Shown one piece after another: positions 9,846 through 22,689 of a stretch of 64,000 nucleotides of DNA. The translations under genes were made by a program, and so were the position numbers. Source of the DNA: Notamacropus eugenii. Taxonomy: Eukaryota; Chordata; Mammalia; Diprotodontia; Macropodidae. Positions within the stretch are counted from its first letter, which is position 1, and each line of letters begins with the position of its first letter. Location of the stretch: contig NC_092872.1 in assembly GCF_028372415.1 (NCBI RefSeq), positions 8,686,001-8,750,000 on the forward strand. Reading direction: 5' to 3'. Under the pieces are notes generated by a model. It was not told the origin of the DNA. It ran no database searches and was given only the letters and a program-made list of their open reading frames with translations.

Positions 9846-10303
9846 GCCCCTCCCCTCCCAGAGATGCCTTCCCACTGACCATAGGAGGTCCTAAGGCCTC
9901 TGGGGGACAGTGCTAATGGAGTAAGTGACTGAAATTGGAACTGAGGAGTGAGGCGAGAGAAATAGCTTTGTCAGCTGCCTCCCACACGTCTCTTTCCAAT
10001 TTTAGCTTCCTGAAGGCCCCAGGCAGCCGAGGCATTCCTATAAGGGTCTTGGGAAGTGTATGCATGGCCATGTGTAGGGGCCACCACGGATAATGCTCCC
10101 TCCCCCCTGTTCTGGCCCTCACCCAGAATGATTGTAGGGACTGAGATGAGCCTGGAGAAAGCAGTACGCGGATGTTCCATCTTGGGGACCTGGGCACCGG
10201 ACCCAAGACACTCTGCTGACCTTCCCCCACTCCCTGCCCCAGCTGCCCTTGTCCATGCAGCTTTCCACCGGGCTACTGCTGCCCCAGACTTGGTTGCATT
10301 ACA

Positions 10304-10309
10304 AATAAA
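10304..10309 (+). terminator. AATAAA polyadenylation-like signal (uncertain)
   Basis: AATAAA occurs on the plus strand in a GC-richer, apparently repeat-free block, followed within 20 bp by a GT-rich stretch (AGCATATTGTGGG). It could end a plus-strand transcript divergent from HHATL. A hexamer alone is weak evidence. Confidence 0.18.
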
Positions 10310-11009
10310 AAGCATATTGTGGGATAGGGGAAGGGGATGGGTACTGGGGGTTTCTAGTTTGTTTCTCCTGAGTTCCCCTCCCAGCCTGCAGGTCCCTGAC
10401 ACCCAAAGAGTAAGAAGGGCTTCTAGTCTGGCAAGGGCATGCATCGGCTTGGCACTGACCTTGAGAAAGCTGCTGGTGCCCCCTTGGCATGGTCCCCAGA
10501 GAGCGTCCCAGGAGAGTCACAAGTGGGGTGAGGGGAAGGGGAGGGGAGCAAGCAGTGCTGAGCACAGGGGATGGGGGGGAGTTGGCACCTGGGTGTCCGT
10601 CTGTTCCTCTGTCCCTCTGTCCAGCTGTGGGTTCAGCAGGGCTGGGCTGAGCCCCTGGGAGGGGGCATACGTAGACACTAGGGATAATTGTGTGTGTCTG
10701 TCCAGCAGTGGGTCCAGTAGGGCTCTGGGGGCCCTAGGCAAGGGGTGTGTAGGGCCCCTGGGTATCCCCCTCCCTCCCAGCCCAGACAGGAAGCTAAGCA
10801 GAACTGTGAGTGGCGCCTAGGCTGCAGAGAACTGGTGTTCACCCAGCTCAGCTCTGCAGAGAGGGGGTTGGTTAGGAAGCTGCCAGTCATAGGCAGGCTG
10901 CAGGAGAGGCCAGGGCAGAGCCTTAGGGATTTTTCAGGGGGTGGGGGACATGGGTATGGGTTGGGAAAGAGACTGCAGGTTCTGAAAAAGAAGACTTTAG
11001 TGGGATTAT

Positions 11010-11195
11010 AGCATAGAATTCAGAACTGGAAGGGACCAAGATCATGGAGCCCAAACCCTTTATTTCACAAAGAACCAAAAAGAGAGTGGTGACTTACCCA
11101 AGGTCATACGGCAAGTAGAATGTAACAAGCTGAAGAAGTAAACTCTAGTCCTCTGACTCGAGGCTGGGAGCTCATTCCACTACTGTGTCATGTTG
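11010..11195 (-). mobile_element. MIR-like SINE, minus
   Basis: 'agcatagaattcagaactggaagggacc', 'gtgacttacccaaggtcatacggc'. Confidence 0.65.
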
Positions 11196-11819
11196 GAGTT
11201 GGAGACCCTTCCCTAGGCCTGCTCAAACTTTGATGAGTCAAGGTGGACACATCATGACCTTCCCCTCAATCTATCCATTTCCCTGGCCAGTGCCCAGGCT
11301 CTTGCCTTTCCTCCCTCCTCACCCCCAATATCTGTCCTGATAAAGGGGCCAGGTCTTCCAGGGGCCTCGGCCTGAAATGACCTCTCCTTTCTGGATGACA
11401 GCCTCACTTCCTCCAGGAAGCCTTCCAGGACCAACTCTACTGTGCAATCATAAAGTGCTGGTCCTAAAAGAGACTTTATGGACCATCCAATACGACCCTT
11501 TACTTTTGATATTTTAGAGGAGACAGATGGGAAATGACTTGTCTTAGGTCACAGAACAAGGCCGTATTTGTTCTTGGACTGTGATCTGTGGTCTCCGAGG
11601 CCAGAGTTCCTTGTGCTCTATGACCCCTCACCTCAACTCCCTTCCTCAAGGTGAAACATTCATTATTTATGGCCTTCTTCTACTTCTCTTCCAATAGCCT
11701 AGATGTTTCCTAAGAGTCTTCCCATCAGCCTAAGCTCTCTGTAGGAGCTGGGAAAAGACTTATTGCCCTTCCCAGACTTTGTTCTATATCAAATTAGTTA
11801 GCCAAGTGTTAGGAGCCCC

Positions 11820-11975
11820 AACTTGGGCCTCAGTGGCTCAGAAGGATTGAATAATAGGAAAAGCTTTGGATTTAGTATCAAAGAACCTGGGTTTGAATCT
11901 GGCTCCGTGACCTGGGGCAAGTCATTTCCTTTTTCTGGGCCTCAGTTTCAATATCTGTAAAATGGGGACAAGAGT
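11820..11975 (+). mobile_element. MIR-like SINE
   Basis: 'gaacctgggtttgaatctggctccgtgacctggggcaagtcatttcc', 'ggcctcagtttcaatatctgtaaaatgggg'. Confidence 0.7.
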
Positions 11976-12089
11976 ATTTGGCATTCCAAGGACCTAAAAC
12001 ATTTCCAAAGGACTCATGTTGCAAAACGCCATCCCCATCCCGAGAAGGAGCTATGGGGTCAGAACACAGAGTGAAGCAGGCTGTTTTCT

Positions 12090-12300
12090 CTTGTATATTT
12101 GGTTTGGTTTAGTTTTTCTCAAGCTTTCTCCCTTTCATTTTAATTCTTCTATGCAGCAAGACTATTATAAAAATGTGTTTAATAAGGATGTATTTGTAGG
12201 GCCCATATAAGACTACATGCCATCTTAGGGAGGGAGGGGGAGAAAATTTAAAACTTAGGAAAATGATTGTTGAAAACTGAAAATAAATAAATTTGGGGGA
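12090..12300 (+). mobile_element. L1/HAL1-type 3' tail
   Basis: Contains GCCATCTTAGGGAGGGAGGG and GATTGTTGAAAACTGAAAAT followed by AAATAAATAAA, the same tail type as at 54000-54068. Confidence 0.65.
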
Positions 12301-12699
12301 AAAGAGTATTTGGCATTCTTGATTCCATTCAGGACAGGTATGGGGGTGAAGGTCACCCCTACACCCTGAGGTCTGGGGAGGTGAGGAGAGGGAGTGTATT
12401 GGTAAAGGAGCATGGCACCTGGGGTCTGTTGGGAGTACTAGGAATGTTACCCTGGGGAAGACCTGGGTAGGAGTAGGGGAGACAGCTGGCTGCTAGATTT
12501 GAGTATCTGAAAGGAAGTTTATTTTGCATGACTTCAGAAGACAGTGGGAAAAGCAGCAGGTTCAGAGGAGCTGGGGCTCTGCTGGTTACCGCTGTGTGAA
12601 CGGAGCAAAGCCCTTTCCTGGAAATTTAGGAAGTGGCCCTTGACCTCGACGGTTAGCTCTGAGATCCTCTGGTCCTGTGATCCTATGCACCAGGACCCA

Positions 12700-12885
12700 T
12701 GGACAGAAATTCCAGGGAGTCAGACTTCCATGACTGTGAGGAAGAACTTCTTAACGACGAAAGCTGACCTGGAGGTCTTCAAGCAGAGACTAAATGAGCT
12801 CGTGTCAGGCATGTTTAGAAGAGATTCTGCCTCAGTTACATCCTCAGGGCTCATCCGGATCTGATGTTCCGTGATTCTGTGTGAC
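12700..12885 (+). mobile_element. CR1/L3 3' tail
   Basis: 'gtgaggaagaacttcttaac', 'gacctggaggtcttcaagcagagacta' and the ending 'ttccgtgattctgtgtg' match the CR1/L3 tail. Confidence 0.7.
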
Positions 12886-13719
12886 AGCTAACAACTAGGT
12901 AGAAAGAGAGGAGACAGAAAAGCTGCAAATACAGATGCCGGATGCTAGGAGGCAGGATCATTCAACACGGGGACAATTTCCTAACACCTCAAAAGCCCGT
13001 CAGTTGCTCAATGCTACACCAGACGCTCAAGGTGTGACACTGAGGCATTCAGAAAAGCCTAAATATAACGAGGTCTCTGGAGACATAGTGGATCTATTCT
13101 CTCCTCCTCCTCCTCCTCCTTCTAAGAGAGAGGGGAGATGAGTGGTAGAATTGGGGAGAAAGGACCTTTGATGAAATTTCTTTTGACTTTCTTCCAGTAA
13201 CACCTATCACAATGCCTTACAAGCAGTAGATTCCCAGTAGCATTGATTGATGGTGACTGTAAGAGAAGCCTGATGGAGAGGAGCTGGGAAGCTCTAACTC
13301 CAAGGTCTCCATCCCAGTTTCTTCTGGATGCCTGGCTGGCAGTCACATGTCCCAACCCGGGTGCTGGCACTCATTCTGGGGGTGCAGAGTCATTCTCTCA
13401 TCCAACAGTATTTCCGTTCTTCATGAATTCCCCTCCTCTTCTTCTCCCCGACTCCTTCCATAGCTCCTTACAAAGATCCTGGAATTGTGTTAATTAAGAT
13501 TTGGCAGGACTCTGTGAACTCCGTAGAGGCCAGGCTCCATTACCTACTTGCTGCATCATTGAGCTCCAATTTGTAAATCTGGAAATATAAACTGAACATT
13601 TATTCTACATGATGTCAGTGCCTTGATGTGCCCTGACACCAGTCATGTCAGCTGCTGTGAATGCCTCCAGCTTTTATGCTTTTTATGGTGTATCTACCTG
13701 GATATAATGGAGTGGGTGA

Positions 13720-13846
13720 GCTGGCCTCAACAAAAGTTCATCTCTAGAAATATTTTATGGAAATTACACTGTCATTTATTATGTTCTTGCTGGCCTTAGA
13801 AAAGTTCATCTCCAGGAACATTTTTTTGGAAATTATACATTATTAA
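13720..13846 (+). repeat. Imperfect tandem duplication, 70-bp period
   Basis: 'gctggcctcaacaaaagttcatctctagaaatattttatggaaattaca' (13720) recurs as 'gctggccttagaaaagttcatctccaggaacatttttttggaaattata' (13789). Confidence 0.75.
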
Positions 13847-14990
13847 TTTAACAAGCATTTATTAAGTGTTTACTGGGTGTATAGTACTGTGCTCAGGACT
13901 GAGAGAGATATGAAATCTAGATTTAAAATGCAGCTCCTGCCCTTATGGGACTCACAGTCTTGCATAGATGTAAGACGCCAAGAGATAACTTGAATATCCA
14001 AAATAACATGAGAAGTACATTAAGGAGGTGTGGAGAATAAGATAGGTACCAAGGGGAAGGTCATTACCTATAAGAGGGGTTGAGGTGGGCTTCCTGGAGG
14101 TGGCATTTGGGCTGGATAGAAATTCGCCAAGGGAAGGAGAGGGAAGACAGCTGGACAGAAAATGAGATGGAGGGATAAAATGCTTACCATGTGCCCAAGA
14201 CTAAGAGGACTCCACTTGCTAGTAATTAGCTCGGTGATAAAAGGGGAGGAAAATCTTCTAAAACTGTTTATCAGTGAGGTAGATTCAGCAAGGAAGAAGT
14301 CAGCCCCTAGGTTTTTTTTGTGATGGAAAGTGTTTAGATCGATTGAGGACATAGAGATTAATAGCCTGGTTCTAAGTGGAGTGAATGTGTTGTTTTGAGC
14401 CATTTATGGGTATACCCAAGTATGAATTCCCATGATATTTCCCCCTGGGATGAATCTTGATTCAGAAAGTGTGTAGAGAATAAGGTACTAAAGTCTTCCC
14501 AATGGAGTAATTCCAATCTCCAGGAAACAATTTCTCTAAAAGATGTTATATCTAAATGACATAGGCCTGAGCCGCTACTAGTCTAGGAAAAGGGGATTAA
14601 AGGCTGCGAGCAGATCTGGAGTTTGGATAGTGACTGAGTTTAGGGGAAGTCTTTAACAAGGAAGTGGGAGATGTAGCTCATGTTCAGAAGACAGGAGTCA
14701 AGTCTAGTTAGACTGACAGGTGGAAGGCATAGAGAGGAGTAATATGATGCAAAGTGGTGAAAGTTGGGTAGCACTAGATTGGGAAGGTCTTGAATGCAAA
14801 GTGAAAAAGCTTGAGTTTTCATTAGTCAACAATAGAGAACAACCAAAACTTTTTGAGGAAAATGACCATGTGTGAGGAAAAAAAGCTATTCTGGCAATAG
14901 TACGAATGACAGATCAGTGGGCACAGGAGTGGAGTTGAGAAGATGTGTCTTATAGCTTGCATTAGTCCAGGTAGCTAGGTAGTAATGAAG
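13845..14990 (+). mobile_element. Long old interspersed repeat, L2-associated type
   Basis: 'ttaacaagcatttattaagtgtttactgggtgtatagtactgtgctcagg' leads into 'gcttcctggaggtggcatttgggctgg', then 'gaaggtcttgaatgcaaagtgaaaaagcttgagtttt' and 'agcttgcattagtccaggtagc'. The same succession is seen at 21690-22360 and 61640-62090. An ancient mammalian LINE-like tail; exact family not assigned. Confidence 0.5.
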
Positions 14991-15754
14991 ACCTATACCA
15001 TGAAGGTGGTACTGGGATCGAAGAGGAGAGATGCAAAAGATGAAGAGCTAGAATGGACAGGGATTGATTGGATTATAGCCCCAAGGCTAAAAGTGTGGGA
15101 ATTATGTTTTGTTGACCAATTACTCCTTTGTATTAGAAGATATACTCAGTTGCATGGTCTTGATACTGGTGTGGTCCAGCCCCAGTCATGTGGTGCCCTG
15201 GGTAAGATATCTCATCCCCTTTCCTGCTACTTCACTGGAGCAGCAGAATGATAGCCAGAGAAGGAGGGAGATGGACCTCCAGCCCAAGCCCAAAGACCCA
15301 ATGAGAGTGAAGAGAGGGGAGGAGGAAAGGAAAGGGATGAGAGTAAGAGGTGGAAGGAGACTCCAGTCACTGGGATGAGAAAAGCAGGAAGGAGGAACCA
15401 CCCCTTCCTTCTCTAGCCTGTGCCACATACCTCTAGGATTCCATGATGATGGAGCTGGTGGAGAGCTAGCCAGTAGAACCGAATGAACACAGAGTTGGGA
15501 GCTAGGTTTGGATTCCAGCTCTGCTATGTGCCACAGGGCAATTCACTTCCCCTTGTACCCATTTCTTCTCTTGTAAAATAAAATGATTGGACTAGACAAG
15601 TCACTCATCTGTAAGATGGGGTTGATAATAAATGCACTGCCTAACTCATGAGGTTGTGGTGAGGAAAGTTCTTTGTTAACATTAAAAATCTACAAAAAGT
15701 TGTTATCTGGAGGTATCACTGTTTGTAAGTGCAAAAGGAAACTACAGAAGTAGC

Positions 15755-15940
15755 TAAGTGGCTCAGTGGTTAGAGTACTGGACCTGAAGGCAGGAAGACC
15801 TGAGTTTAAACCCAGCCTCAGACATTTACCATCTGTGTGACCCTGAGAAGGAAATGGCAAACCACTCCAGTATCTTTGCCAAGAAAACCCCATGGACAGT
15901 AAGGTCCATGGAGTCATGAAGAGTCAGACATGGTGGAATA
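15755..15940 (+). mobile_element. Marsupial tRNA-derived SINE, internally shortened
   Basis: 'tagctaagtggctcagtggttagagtactggacctgaaggcagg' joins directly from 'gtgtgaccctgag' to 'aaggaaatggcaaacc', lacking the middle 60 bp or so. Confidence 0.8.
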
Positions 15941-16439
15941 GAAATGGTCACTTTTTATACACCCCACACTTTTTCAAAACTAGACAAGTGATAATGGCTA
16001 ACTTTTCCATATTGTGGGCTCTGTGTGTATGTATTGGGTAGGATTCAATATTATTCTAGTGATAACCTGGGCATTTCTGGGATAGATGGGCTGCTCTTGG
16101 AAGTGCTTTCTAAGATGAGAGCTCCCTACTTCTGGTGGAGAGGGTGGGGACATGGAGTTAACAGAGTGATTACTTGGTCGTTGGAGTAGAATTCTAAAAG
16201 CCCACTGGTAATTAGGGGCCTGCCTAATCGATCAGAATGACGAGGAGGAACCTGGAATTGTAGAAAGGTTCAATGAGAATCATCTGGCATACCCAGATTA
16301 GTCAGTCTGAAACTGAAAGGGAGGATCTGGAGGGAGCAGCTGTTCTCTTCTGGGACTATGAGGGATCTAGACTATGATGTGAGGTTCCCAGACTAGAAGA
16401 GGTGAGCTGTGGACTGAACTCATTCTGAGAAAGTCTGAT

Positions 16440-16890
16440 TTGATGAAATAACTTAGAAAGTTTGGGTACCCATTGGAGAATGGCCGAACAAGTTGTGGTA
16501 TAGGAATGTAATGGAGTGCTGTTGTACTATAAGAAGTGATGAGCAGGTGGATTTCAGAAAAACCTGGAGAGACTTACATGAACTGATCCTGAGTGAAGTA
16601 AATAGAAAGAGAAAGAGACAACTCTGGAGTGTGAATGCAGATCGAAGTGCACTGTCTTCACTTTTGGGGGTTTGTGCATGTTTGTGTGTTTGTGCATGTT
16701 TGTGTGTGTTTGTGTATGTATGTGTGTGGTTTTTTCCTTTTGTCTGTCCCTTCTTTCACGACATGACCAGTGCAAAAATATGTTTTATCCAATTTCCCAA
16801 GCATATCTTATATCAGATTGTTTGCTGTCTTGGGGAGGGGGAAAAATTAGAACTCAAAATCTTAATAAAAATAAATGTTGAAAATTATAA
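16440..16890 (+). mobile_element. L1 3' end fragment
   Basis: 'gccgaacaagttgtggtat', 'gatgagcaggtggatttcagaaaaacctgg', 'gacttacatgaactgatcc', then a TG-rich expansion, a GGGGAGGGGGAAAA tail and A-rich end: the usual end of a 5'-truncated L1. Confidence 0.8.
16672..16735. repeat. TG-rich repeat inside L1 3'UTR
   Basis: Iterations of GTTTGTGCATGTTTGTGTG within the L1 fragment at 16440-16890. Confidence 0.8.
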
Positions 16891-18368
16891 TTAAAAAACA
16901 TAAAATGCTATTTCCATTTCTAAAAGTTCAGGCAACACACAGTCTGGGAGGATAATTTTTTTTTTAATATTCACTTTTAGTGGCCTCTTCTTCATGGGTT
17001 ATTTCTGAATTTGTATTTTTTTTCTTCTAAACAAACCTCAGGAAAACTCCCCTCATAATCTATGATACATAGTAGAAAGAGATGAGAAGGAAAAGGTAGA
17101 AGTGAGGGTAGATGCAGTACCTAATTTTGATGCCAATGGCAGAAAAAGGGCAGGTAATAGAGGACTGGGTACTGCCAATCTCTGAGTCAAGGGAGTCAGG
17201 CTGACTCAGAAGCCAGAAAGGTTTCAAACTCAGGGTTGGAGTTTAGAGTTCAGTGAAAGTTTAGAAATTGGTGAAAGGTGAAAGTCTTGGTTCCCTACCT
17301 TGTCAAAGGCTAACTGGTACAGCCTAGGCAAGAAGAAACCCAGAACCCCGTGCTTCCGATATATTGTGAGAGACAGAAGACGATCTCAGCACCTTTTCAT
17401 CAGTGCTCACACCATGCTGGCCTACTCTGCACTAAGGGAGCATTAGCATTCAGACTAACAACCCACCCCAGTTCACTGTCTTAAGTCACGGGCAGCTGAG
17501 GATTTCCTGCTCCAAACTCAGTCAAGCAATGCACCAACTCGACTCTTTGATCTCACTGGAAGGTACAATGAGGACCTCTGTCTTCACAGTCACCAGCCCT
17601 CTCTTCCCAAGCTTCCTAGTCAACCTCTCACCTTCCAAAGGGATAGATTCAGGGCTGGCATTATGAGTGTATGTGATGTGTGGAGATGGGGGTGACTTTG
17701 GGGGGTTGGTTTAGACTGGATGATCTTTAAGTACCTTCCAACTCTAACCTGTGATTCTTAGCTAGAAATGTCTAAACAATTACTAACATAACTTCTGCTC
17801 TATTGAAAGACTTGTCAGAAGCTCCCATCGCTGTGGGATATCTCCACAAGTACTAGAGAAGGCAGAAGCTGGTATGGAAGCTTGCCTGGGAAAATCTTTT
17901 ACCCACCTTTCACCATTGCAGAAGCAATTCCCAAAGGGAATGGAGGAGTACAATTCCAAGGGGTTACTTAAGGATGCTGGGGAAATAGGCAGGGGGTTGA
18001 TACATGCACCATGGGAATGGCTTGGAAGCTAGCCTGAGGGCAGCACTGAGGAAGGAAAGGCAGGAAGTAGGTGCTGGTTCCTTACATGCTGCTAATAAAC
18101 GCATTATGTGTTTAGGGCTTTGAAAGGCTGGGTATCCTTAGTAACTCAAGTCAAATTCTGCTTTTCCAACGTGGAGACAATAAAACAAAGAAATGATTAT
18201 TACAGATCAGTACCCAAACTTGAACCGAGTCCATCTATTGGAGACCTTCCCTGGACTGATACCCGGTAATTACTCATATAACATAGCTATAAGTATGCCT
18301 CACCACAAAAGTAGGCAATGAAATTAGTTCTGTCAGACCTCATTGACAGGCCTTCAGATTAACTCTCT

Positions 18369-18371
<3 letters not shown>

Positions 18372-18428
<57 letters not shown>
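18372..18428. repeat. (GT)n microsatellite
   Basis: A pure GT run of about 57 bp preceded by CTCTCTCT. Confidence 0.97.
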
Positions 18429-18430
<2 letters not shown>

Positions 18431-19011
18431 CCAATATTATTTATAGGGACTCTAATTGTGTTACATAGGCTTGCCCACAGTAGAGATGTTTGGGGCATCT
18501 GCTGAAAAGAGGGGAGCAAAGATTTGGAATTTGCTTCATCTAGTGTTAGTATGTCAACGAGGACACCTCAACCTGTTTTGTTCTTCTAAATAGGTTAAAC
18601 ACCCTCCTAGCAATCTGGTTGAGACCATTATCGTGGCAGAGCCAGTCCTTTCCCAACCCATCCCCCACAATAGACATGCTGTGCCAAGGGAAACTCCCTG
18701 CCAGTTCACCACTGAATCTTCCCCCATTACACGTGCAGGTTGCCAGAATTAGAATCAGTGTGCCTTTGGATTTGCTGATGAGGTTGTGGACCAGTTCTAC
18801 CATTTCCCTAAAGGAAAATTACCACGCTGGCACTGTCACATCTAGGTTTTCTGTGGTAGCATCTGAATTTCCCAGTGCCAAGCATCTGATCATTTTTAGT
18901 CTGTTTGAACCTCATATAGCACATGTTCTGTATTTCTCTACTATAATTATATAATGTCATATTTTATAAATATATCTTGTGTTTGCATCTCATGGGATCT
19001 TAGAGACCATC

Positions 19012-19262
19012 TTGTACAAAAGTTCTTAACCTGGGATCCACACACCTCTATCAAACCCCCAAGGGGTCCACTGATAGATTTCAAGGGGTCCATGAACTTG
19101 GATAGGAAAAAAATACAAGTTTATTTTAATAAATTGGTTTCCTCTGTAATCCTGTATATTTTGTTCTGTGTATTTAAAAATTTTATTCTGAAAAGGGGTC
19201 TATAGGCTTTCCCAGCCTTCCAGAAGGGGTCCATGACACAAAAAAGTTCAAGAACACTCAAT
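19012..19262. mobile_element. hAT-like short element ('gttcttaacctggga' type)
   Basis: Starts AGTTCTTAACCTGGGATCCA and ends 'ggggtccatgacacaaaaaagttcaagaac', with TTCTTAACC/GTTCAAGAAC-like inverted ends and internal 'aaggggtccatgaacttgg'. The same family is at 37700-38090 and 43565-44165. Confidence 0.6.
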
Positions 19263-19399
19263 CTAGTCCAACTCCCTTATTTTTGAGAGGAACCAGTGAA
19301 GTCCAGAGTGGTTAAGTGGCTTGCCTGGATTTGAACTAGTTCCTCTGACTTCAGATTCAGTGCTCTTTGCATTATGAGTCCAATGAGGGCAAAGAAGAT

Positions 19400-19600
19400 C
19401 TTCATAGAATCACAAAACTGTAAGGACCTCTAGTCACCTGGCCCAATCTATACTAAAACAAGAATCCCACCCACCAAATCCAGCGTCTGCTGGCAGTGTT
19501 CCAATGATAGGGATCCCATCCTTCTAGAGGCTGACCATTCCACTTGGGCAGCTCTCATACTTAACCTCTCTATATACAGCCTGTTGACTACTGAACTGAT
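19400..19600 (-). mobile_element. Antisense CR1/L3 tail fragment
   Basis: 'agggatcccatccttctagaggctgaccattccacttgggcagctct' matches the reverse complement of the CR1/L3 3' end, degraded elsewhere. Confidence 0.55.
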
Positions 19601-20039
19601 GAATGAGAAGGGCAGCCTCTCTGCAGCTTCTGGCTAAAGCTTTCTAACCAAGTCACCAGGACCACCCTACTTATGGACTTCCAAAACCAAAACTGAATTT
19701 AGTTTTCACTGTTTGTTCCTGTTCCAGTCTTCAGGAAATGATAGGGACAAGTCACTGCTGAAGAGGCCTTACCAGGGCAGGGCTGCCTAGTGAGCTCTGA
19801 AGAGTCCTGCTTGGCTGCTGTTTCACCTTGAGATTATGTGGCTACTGTAAAAGATCCCTGCTCTTTAGAGGGGGATGGGAAGGGAGGTTGGGTAGAGCAG
19901 GAATAAGGAAGCAAAAACTGATCTGTCCTCACCTAGGACCTTTTGCCAAAGCCACTAGTGTCATGTTAAAAGTACCCACTGTACCTGGCTTTCCCAACCT
20001 AAGGGCTTCCACTAGGAAAAAGGGCCATAGGATAAAAGA

Positions 20040-20225
20040 TTATAGAACTGGAAAGAGCCTCACAAGTCATTTGGTCCAACTCCCTCCTTTTCAAGAGGGC
20101 AGGGGGGACCATTGAGGCGAGGTGTCCAACTCAACTGTCACACACAGAGTAGATGACAGAGCTGGGATTTTGAACTTGGGTCCTCCGACTTCTTAGTGCA
20201 GCAGCCTTTTCATTGTGCCACGTAG
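20040..20225 (-). mobile_element. MIR-like SINE, minus
   Basis: 'ttatagaactggaaagagcctcacaagtcatttggtccaactccc' and 'gatgacagagctgggattttgaacttggg'. Confidence 0.65.
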
Positions 20226-21096
20226 GGGTATCTAGGGGTAAAAAGGGGGAGATCTCCCCAGAATTTTCTCAGTGAGCAAAGTACAAAGAATAAAGGATTT
20301 GGAGTCAGAGGACATGGGAGAAAGGCACAGGATTTAGAACGGGAAGAGGCTTTAACGATCAGCCCAACTCTGCTCCATTTTACACCTGAAGAACCGAGGC
20401 CCCAAAAGAGGAAAGGAGACTCACCCAAGGTCACAAGCTAGTAAAGGACAGAGTCCTAGTGGAAACCAGGTCCTCTTGATTCAAAGTCCAATGCTCTTCT
20501 TTCCAGATGAATTGAATTACTGAATTATACTTATTTCTTTTCCCAAAAGTGCCATCATAAAGTTGGAGGTTAGGCGCAGTTGTATCATGTAAAAGGAGAT
20601 GTCTTGAAGGTATGTATTGAAGCCTGTACTGGCTTCTCCCCTTCCTTTCCTCCAAATCCATGGGCTCTCACCAAATGCTCCCTTCATCTGTAAGAACTCT
20701 CCTTACCCTCCCTGTTCCTTTTGGCAAGTCCCTTTCTTTCTCTGGGCCTCAGATGTTTCTTCTATAAAATGAGGGGGTGGGAGACTAGATGGTCCTTTAA
20801 AGATGGAAATTTATGCTTCCTTCCAGCTTGAAATCTATGATCCTGGCTTGCTGCAGTACTGCCAATGGAGACCAGCCACACTCTTCATCAGTGGAAAGCA
20901 CCAAGGAGTTGTCCAAAACCACCACTGGTGCAAGATTTTTGTACTCTGACCCTACAGTGTCTCAGTCTCCTGATACAGGGGAAGGTATATTCCAAGACTA
21001 TACTTTGTGAATCAATGGTTCTCAGGGGTTCTTTCAGGATCAGAGGATCATAGATCCTAGAACGATGTATAAGGGCCCTCAGATCATCTAGTCCAA

Positions 21097-21190
21097 GGGA
21101 GAGGAACCTGCAGCCTCCAGGCCACATGTGGCCCTCTAGGTCCTCAAGTGTGGCCCTTTGAATCTAAACTCCACAGAACAAGTCCTTTAA
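21097..21190 (+). mobile_element. Half copy of the hairpin MITE
   Basis: 'gaacctgcagcctccaggccacatgtggccctctaggtcctcaagtgtggccctttgaatctaaactccacagaacaa' equals one arm of the element at 63028-63230. It splits a MIR-like segment ('atctagtcc' before, 'ttccctcattttacaa' after). Confidence 0.7.
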
Positions 21191-21689
21191 TTCCCTCATT
21201 TTACAACCAAGGAAACTGAGGCCAGAGAAAGGATATTAAATTAGATCCATTAGGGTGTGATTTCCTGGAGGGAAGGGACTATCTTTTGCTTATTTTTACA
21301 GTCCCAGCCCTTGGCAGAGTGGCTAGTACATAGTAGGTACTTAACGTTGATTGATTTGTTGATATGTTTACACATGTTCTTAGTTTCAAAGCTGGGCCAC
21401 AGGGTCTGCTGCCCCTATACCCAGGGCTTTTTCTACTATAGCCACACTGGGCATTTCACTCGCTGGACAATGGCAGCCAGAGTGGAGAGAACACGGAGTC
21501 AGCAGATTTCAGTGTGAATTCTGGCTCTGCCATTTACCATCCCTGGGGTCTGAGTTTCTTCACCTGTAAAATGGGAGGGTTTCTAGGATCCCTTCCACTC
21601 TGAAGTTCCATGTGCTATATTCAAAGCACCCTTAGAATGTGAAATCTTACAAATGGGGAACTAAAGATCCTTCACCTACAGTCCAATTT

Positions 21690-22360
21690 AATTTAATAAA
21701 CATCTATTAAAGGCCTATTATGGTCAGGGGTCTCTATGGAGCCCCACCAAGTGATACAAGTATAGAGAAAAATCACACAGTCCCTGCCCTCAAGAAGCTT
21801 ACATTTTACTGATGATGCGGAAGAATGCAACGCATAGGCAAACAATAGGATATAAAAGAGGAAGTGATAATGGCAGAGGAGAGAACAGGGCAGGCAGATT
21901 TCCCTGGGGAAATCTCAAGAAGAGATCGTTTCCAGCTTCGGCAGTGATGGTGCTTGCTGGGACTGGAGAAGTGGGAATCCAAATCAGGTCGGGGAGGCAT
22001 CATGGATGTGACATTTGAGATGCCTTAAGGAAGAGAAAAATTTCAACAGGTAGACATGAGGAGGAAGTGCCTTCTAGGCGTGAGAGGAGGGAGCAGCCCA
22101 AGTGAAGACATAGAGGCAGGAGAGGACAGGAAGAGATCAGGGAGTAACTAACAGTCCAGTCTGAGTGGGATGTAGTATGTGAAGGGAATGACTATGAAAG
22201 GAGTCTGGAGAAGTAGCTGGGAGTCACATCAGGAAGGGCCTCCAAGAACCCACTGAGAAGCTTCATTACCTGAAGACAATGGGGAGCCACCAAAGAGTTT
22301 TGAGCAGGAGAGTGATGGTCAGAATAGTACATTAGGAAGATTAGTTCTTCCATTATGGTA
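21690..22360 (+). mobile_element. Long old interspersed repeat, same type as 13845
   Basis: 'taataaacatctattaaaggcctatta', 'tccctgccctcaagaagcttacatttta', 'ggaggaagtgccttctaggcgtgagag' and 'gacaatggggagccaccaaagagttttgagcaggagagtgatggtcaga'. Confidence 0.55.
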
Positions 22361-22689
22361 ACCTCAACTGAGACGTTGTTTGGGTATAATGCAAACAACA
22401 AAATACCAACATCGTGCAGATTTCATGTTCTGCTGACCCCTGGACGGGTCATTACGCTGCTCCTATTGCCCCTGCACCACCTTCCCAAAGGACTTACCTG
22501 CTGGGCCAAGGCACTGAGAAATGAAACCTATTTACAAGGGTGGGCTTGGGCTGAATGTCTGCCTCATGGGTTTTCATCTGGAGCTTTGAGGCTATTTGGA
22601 ATTAGTCAAAACAATAAGTAAATGTGCTACAAAAAAGAGCCTGAGTTGGTGAAACTGAGTTAGAAGACTTATCCAATTAATCTTTCACA

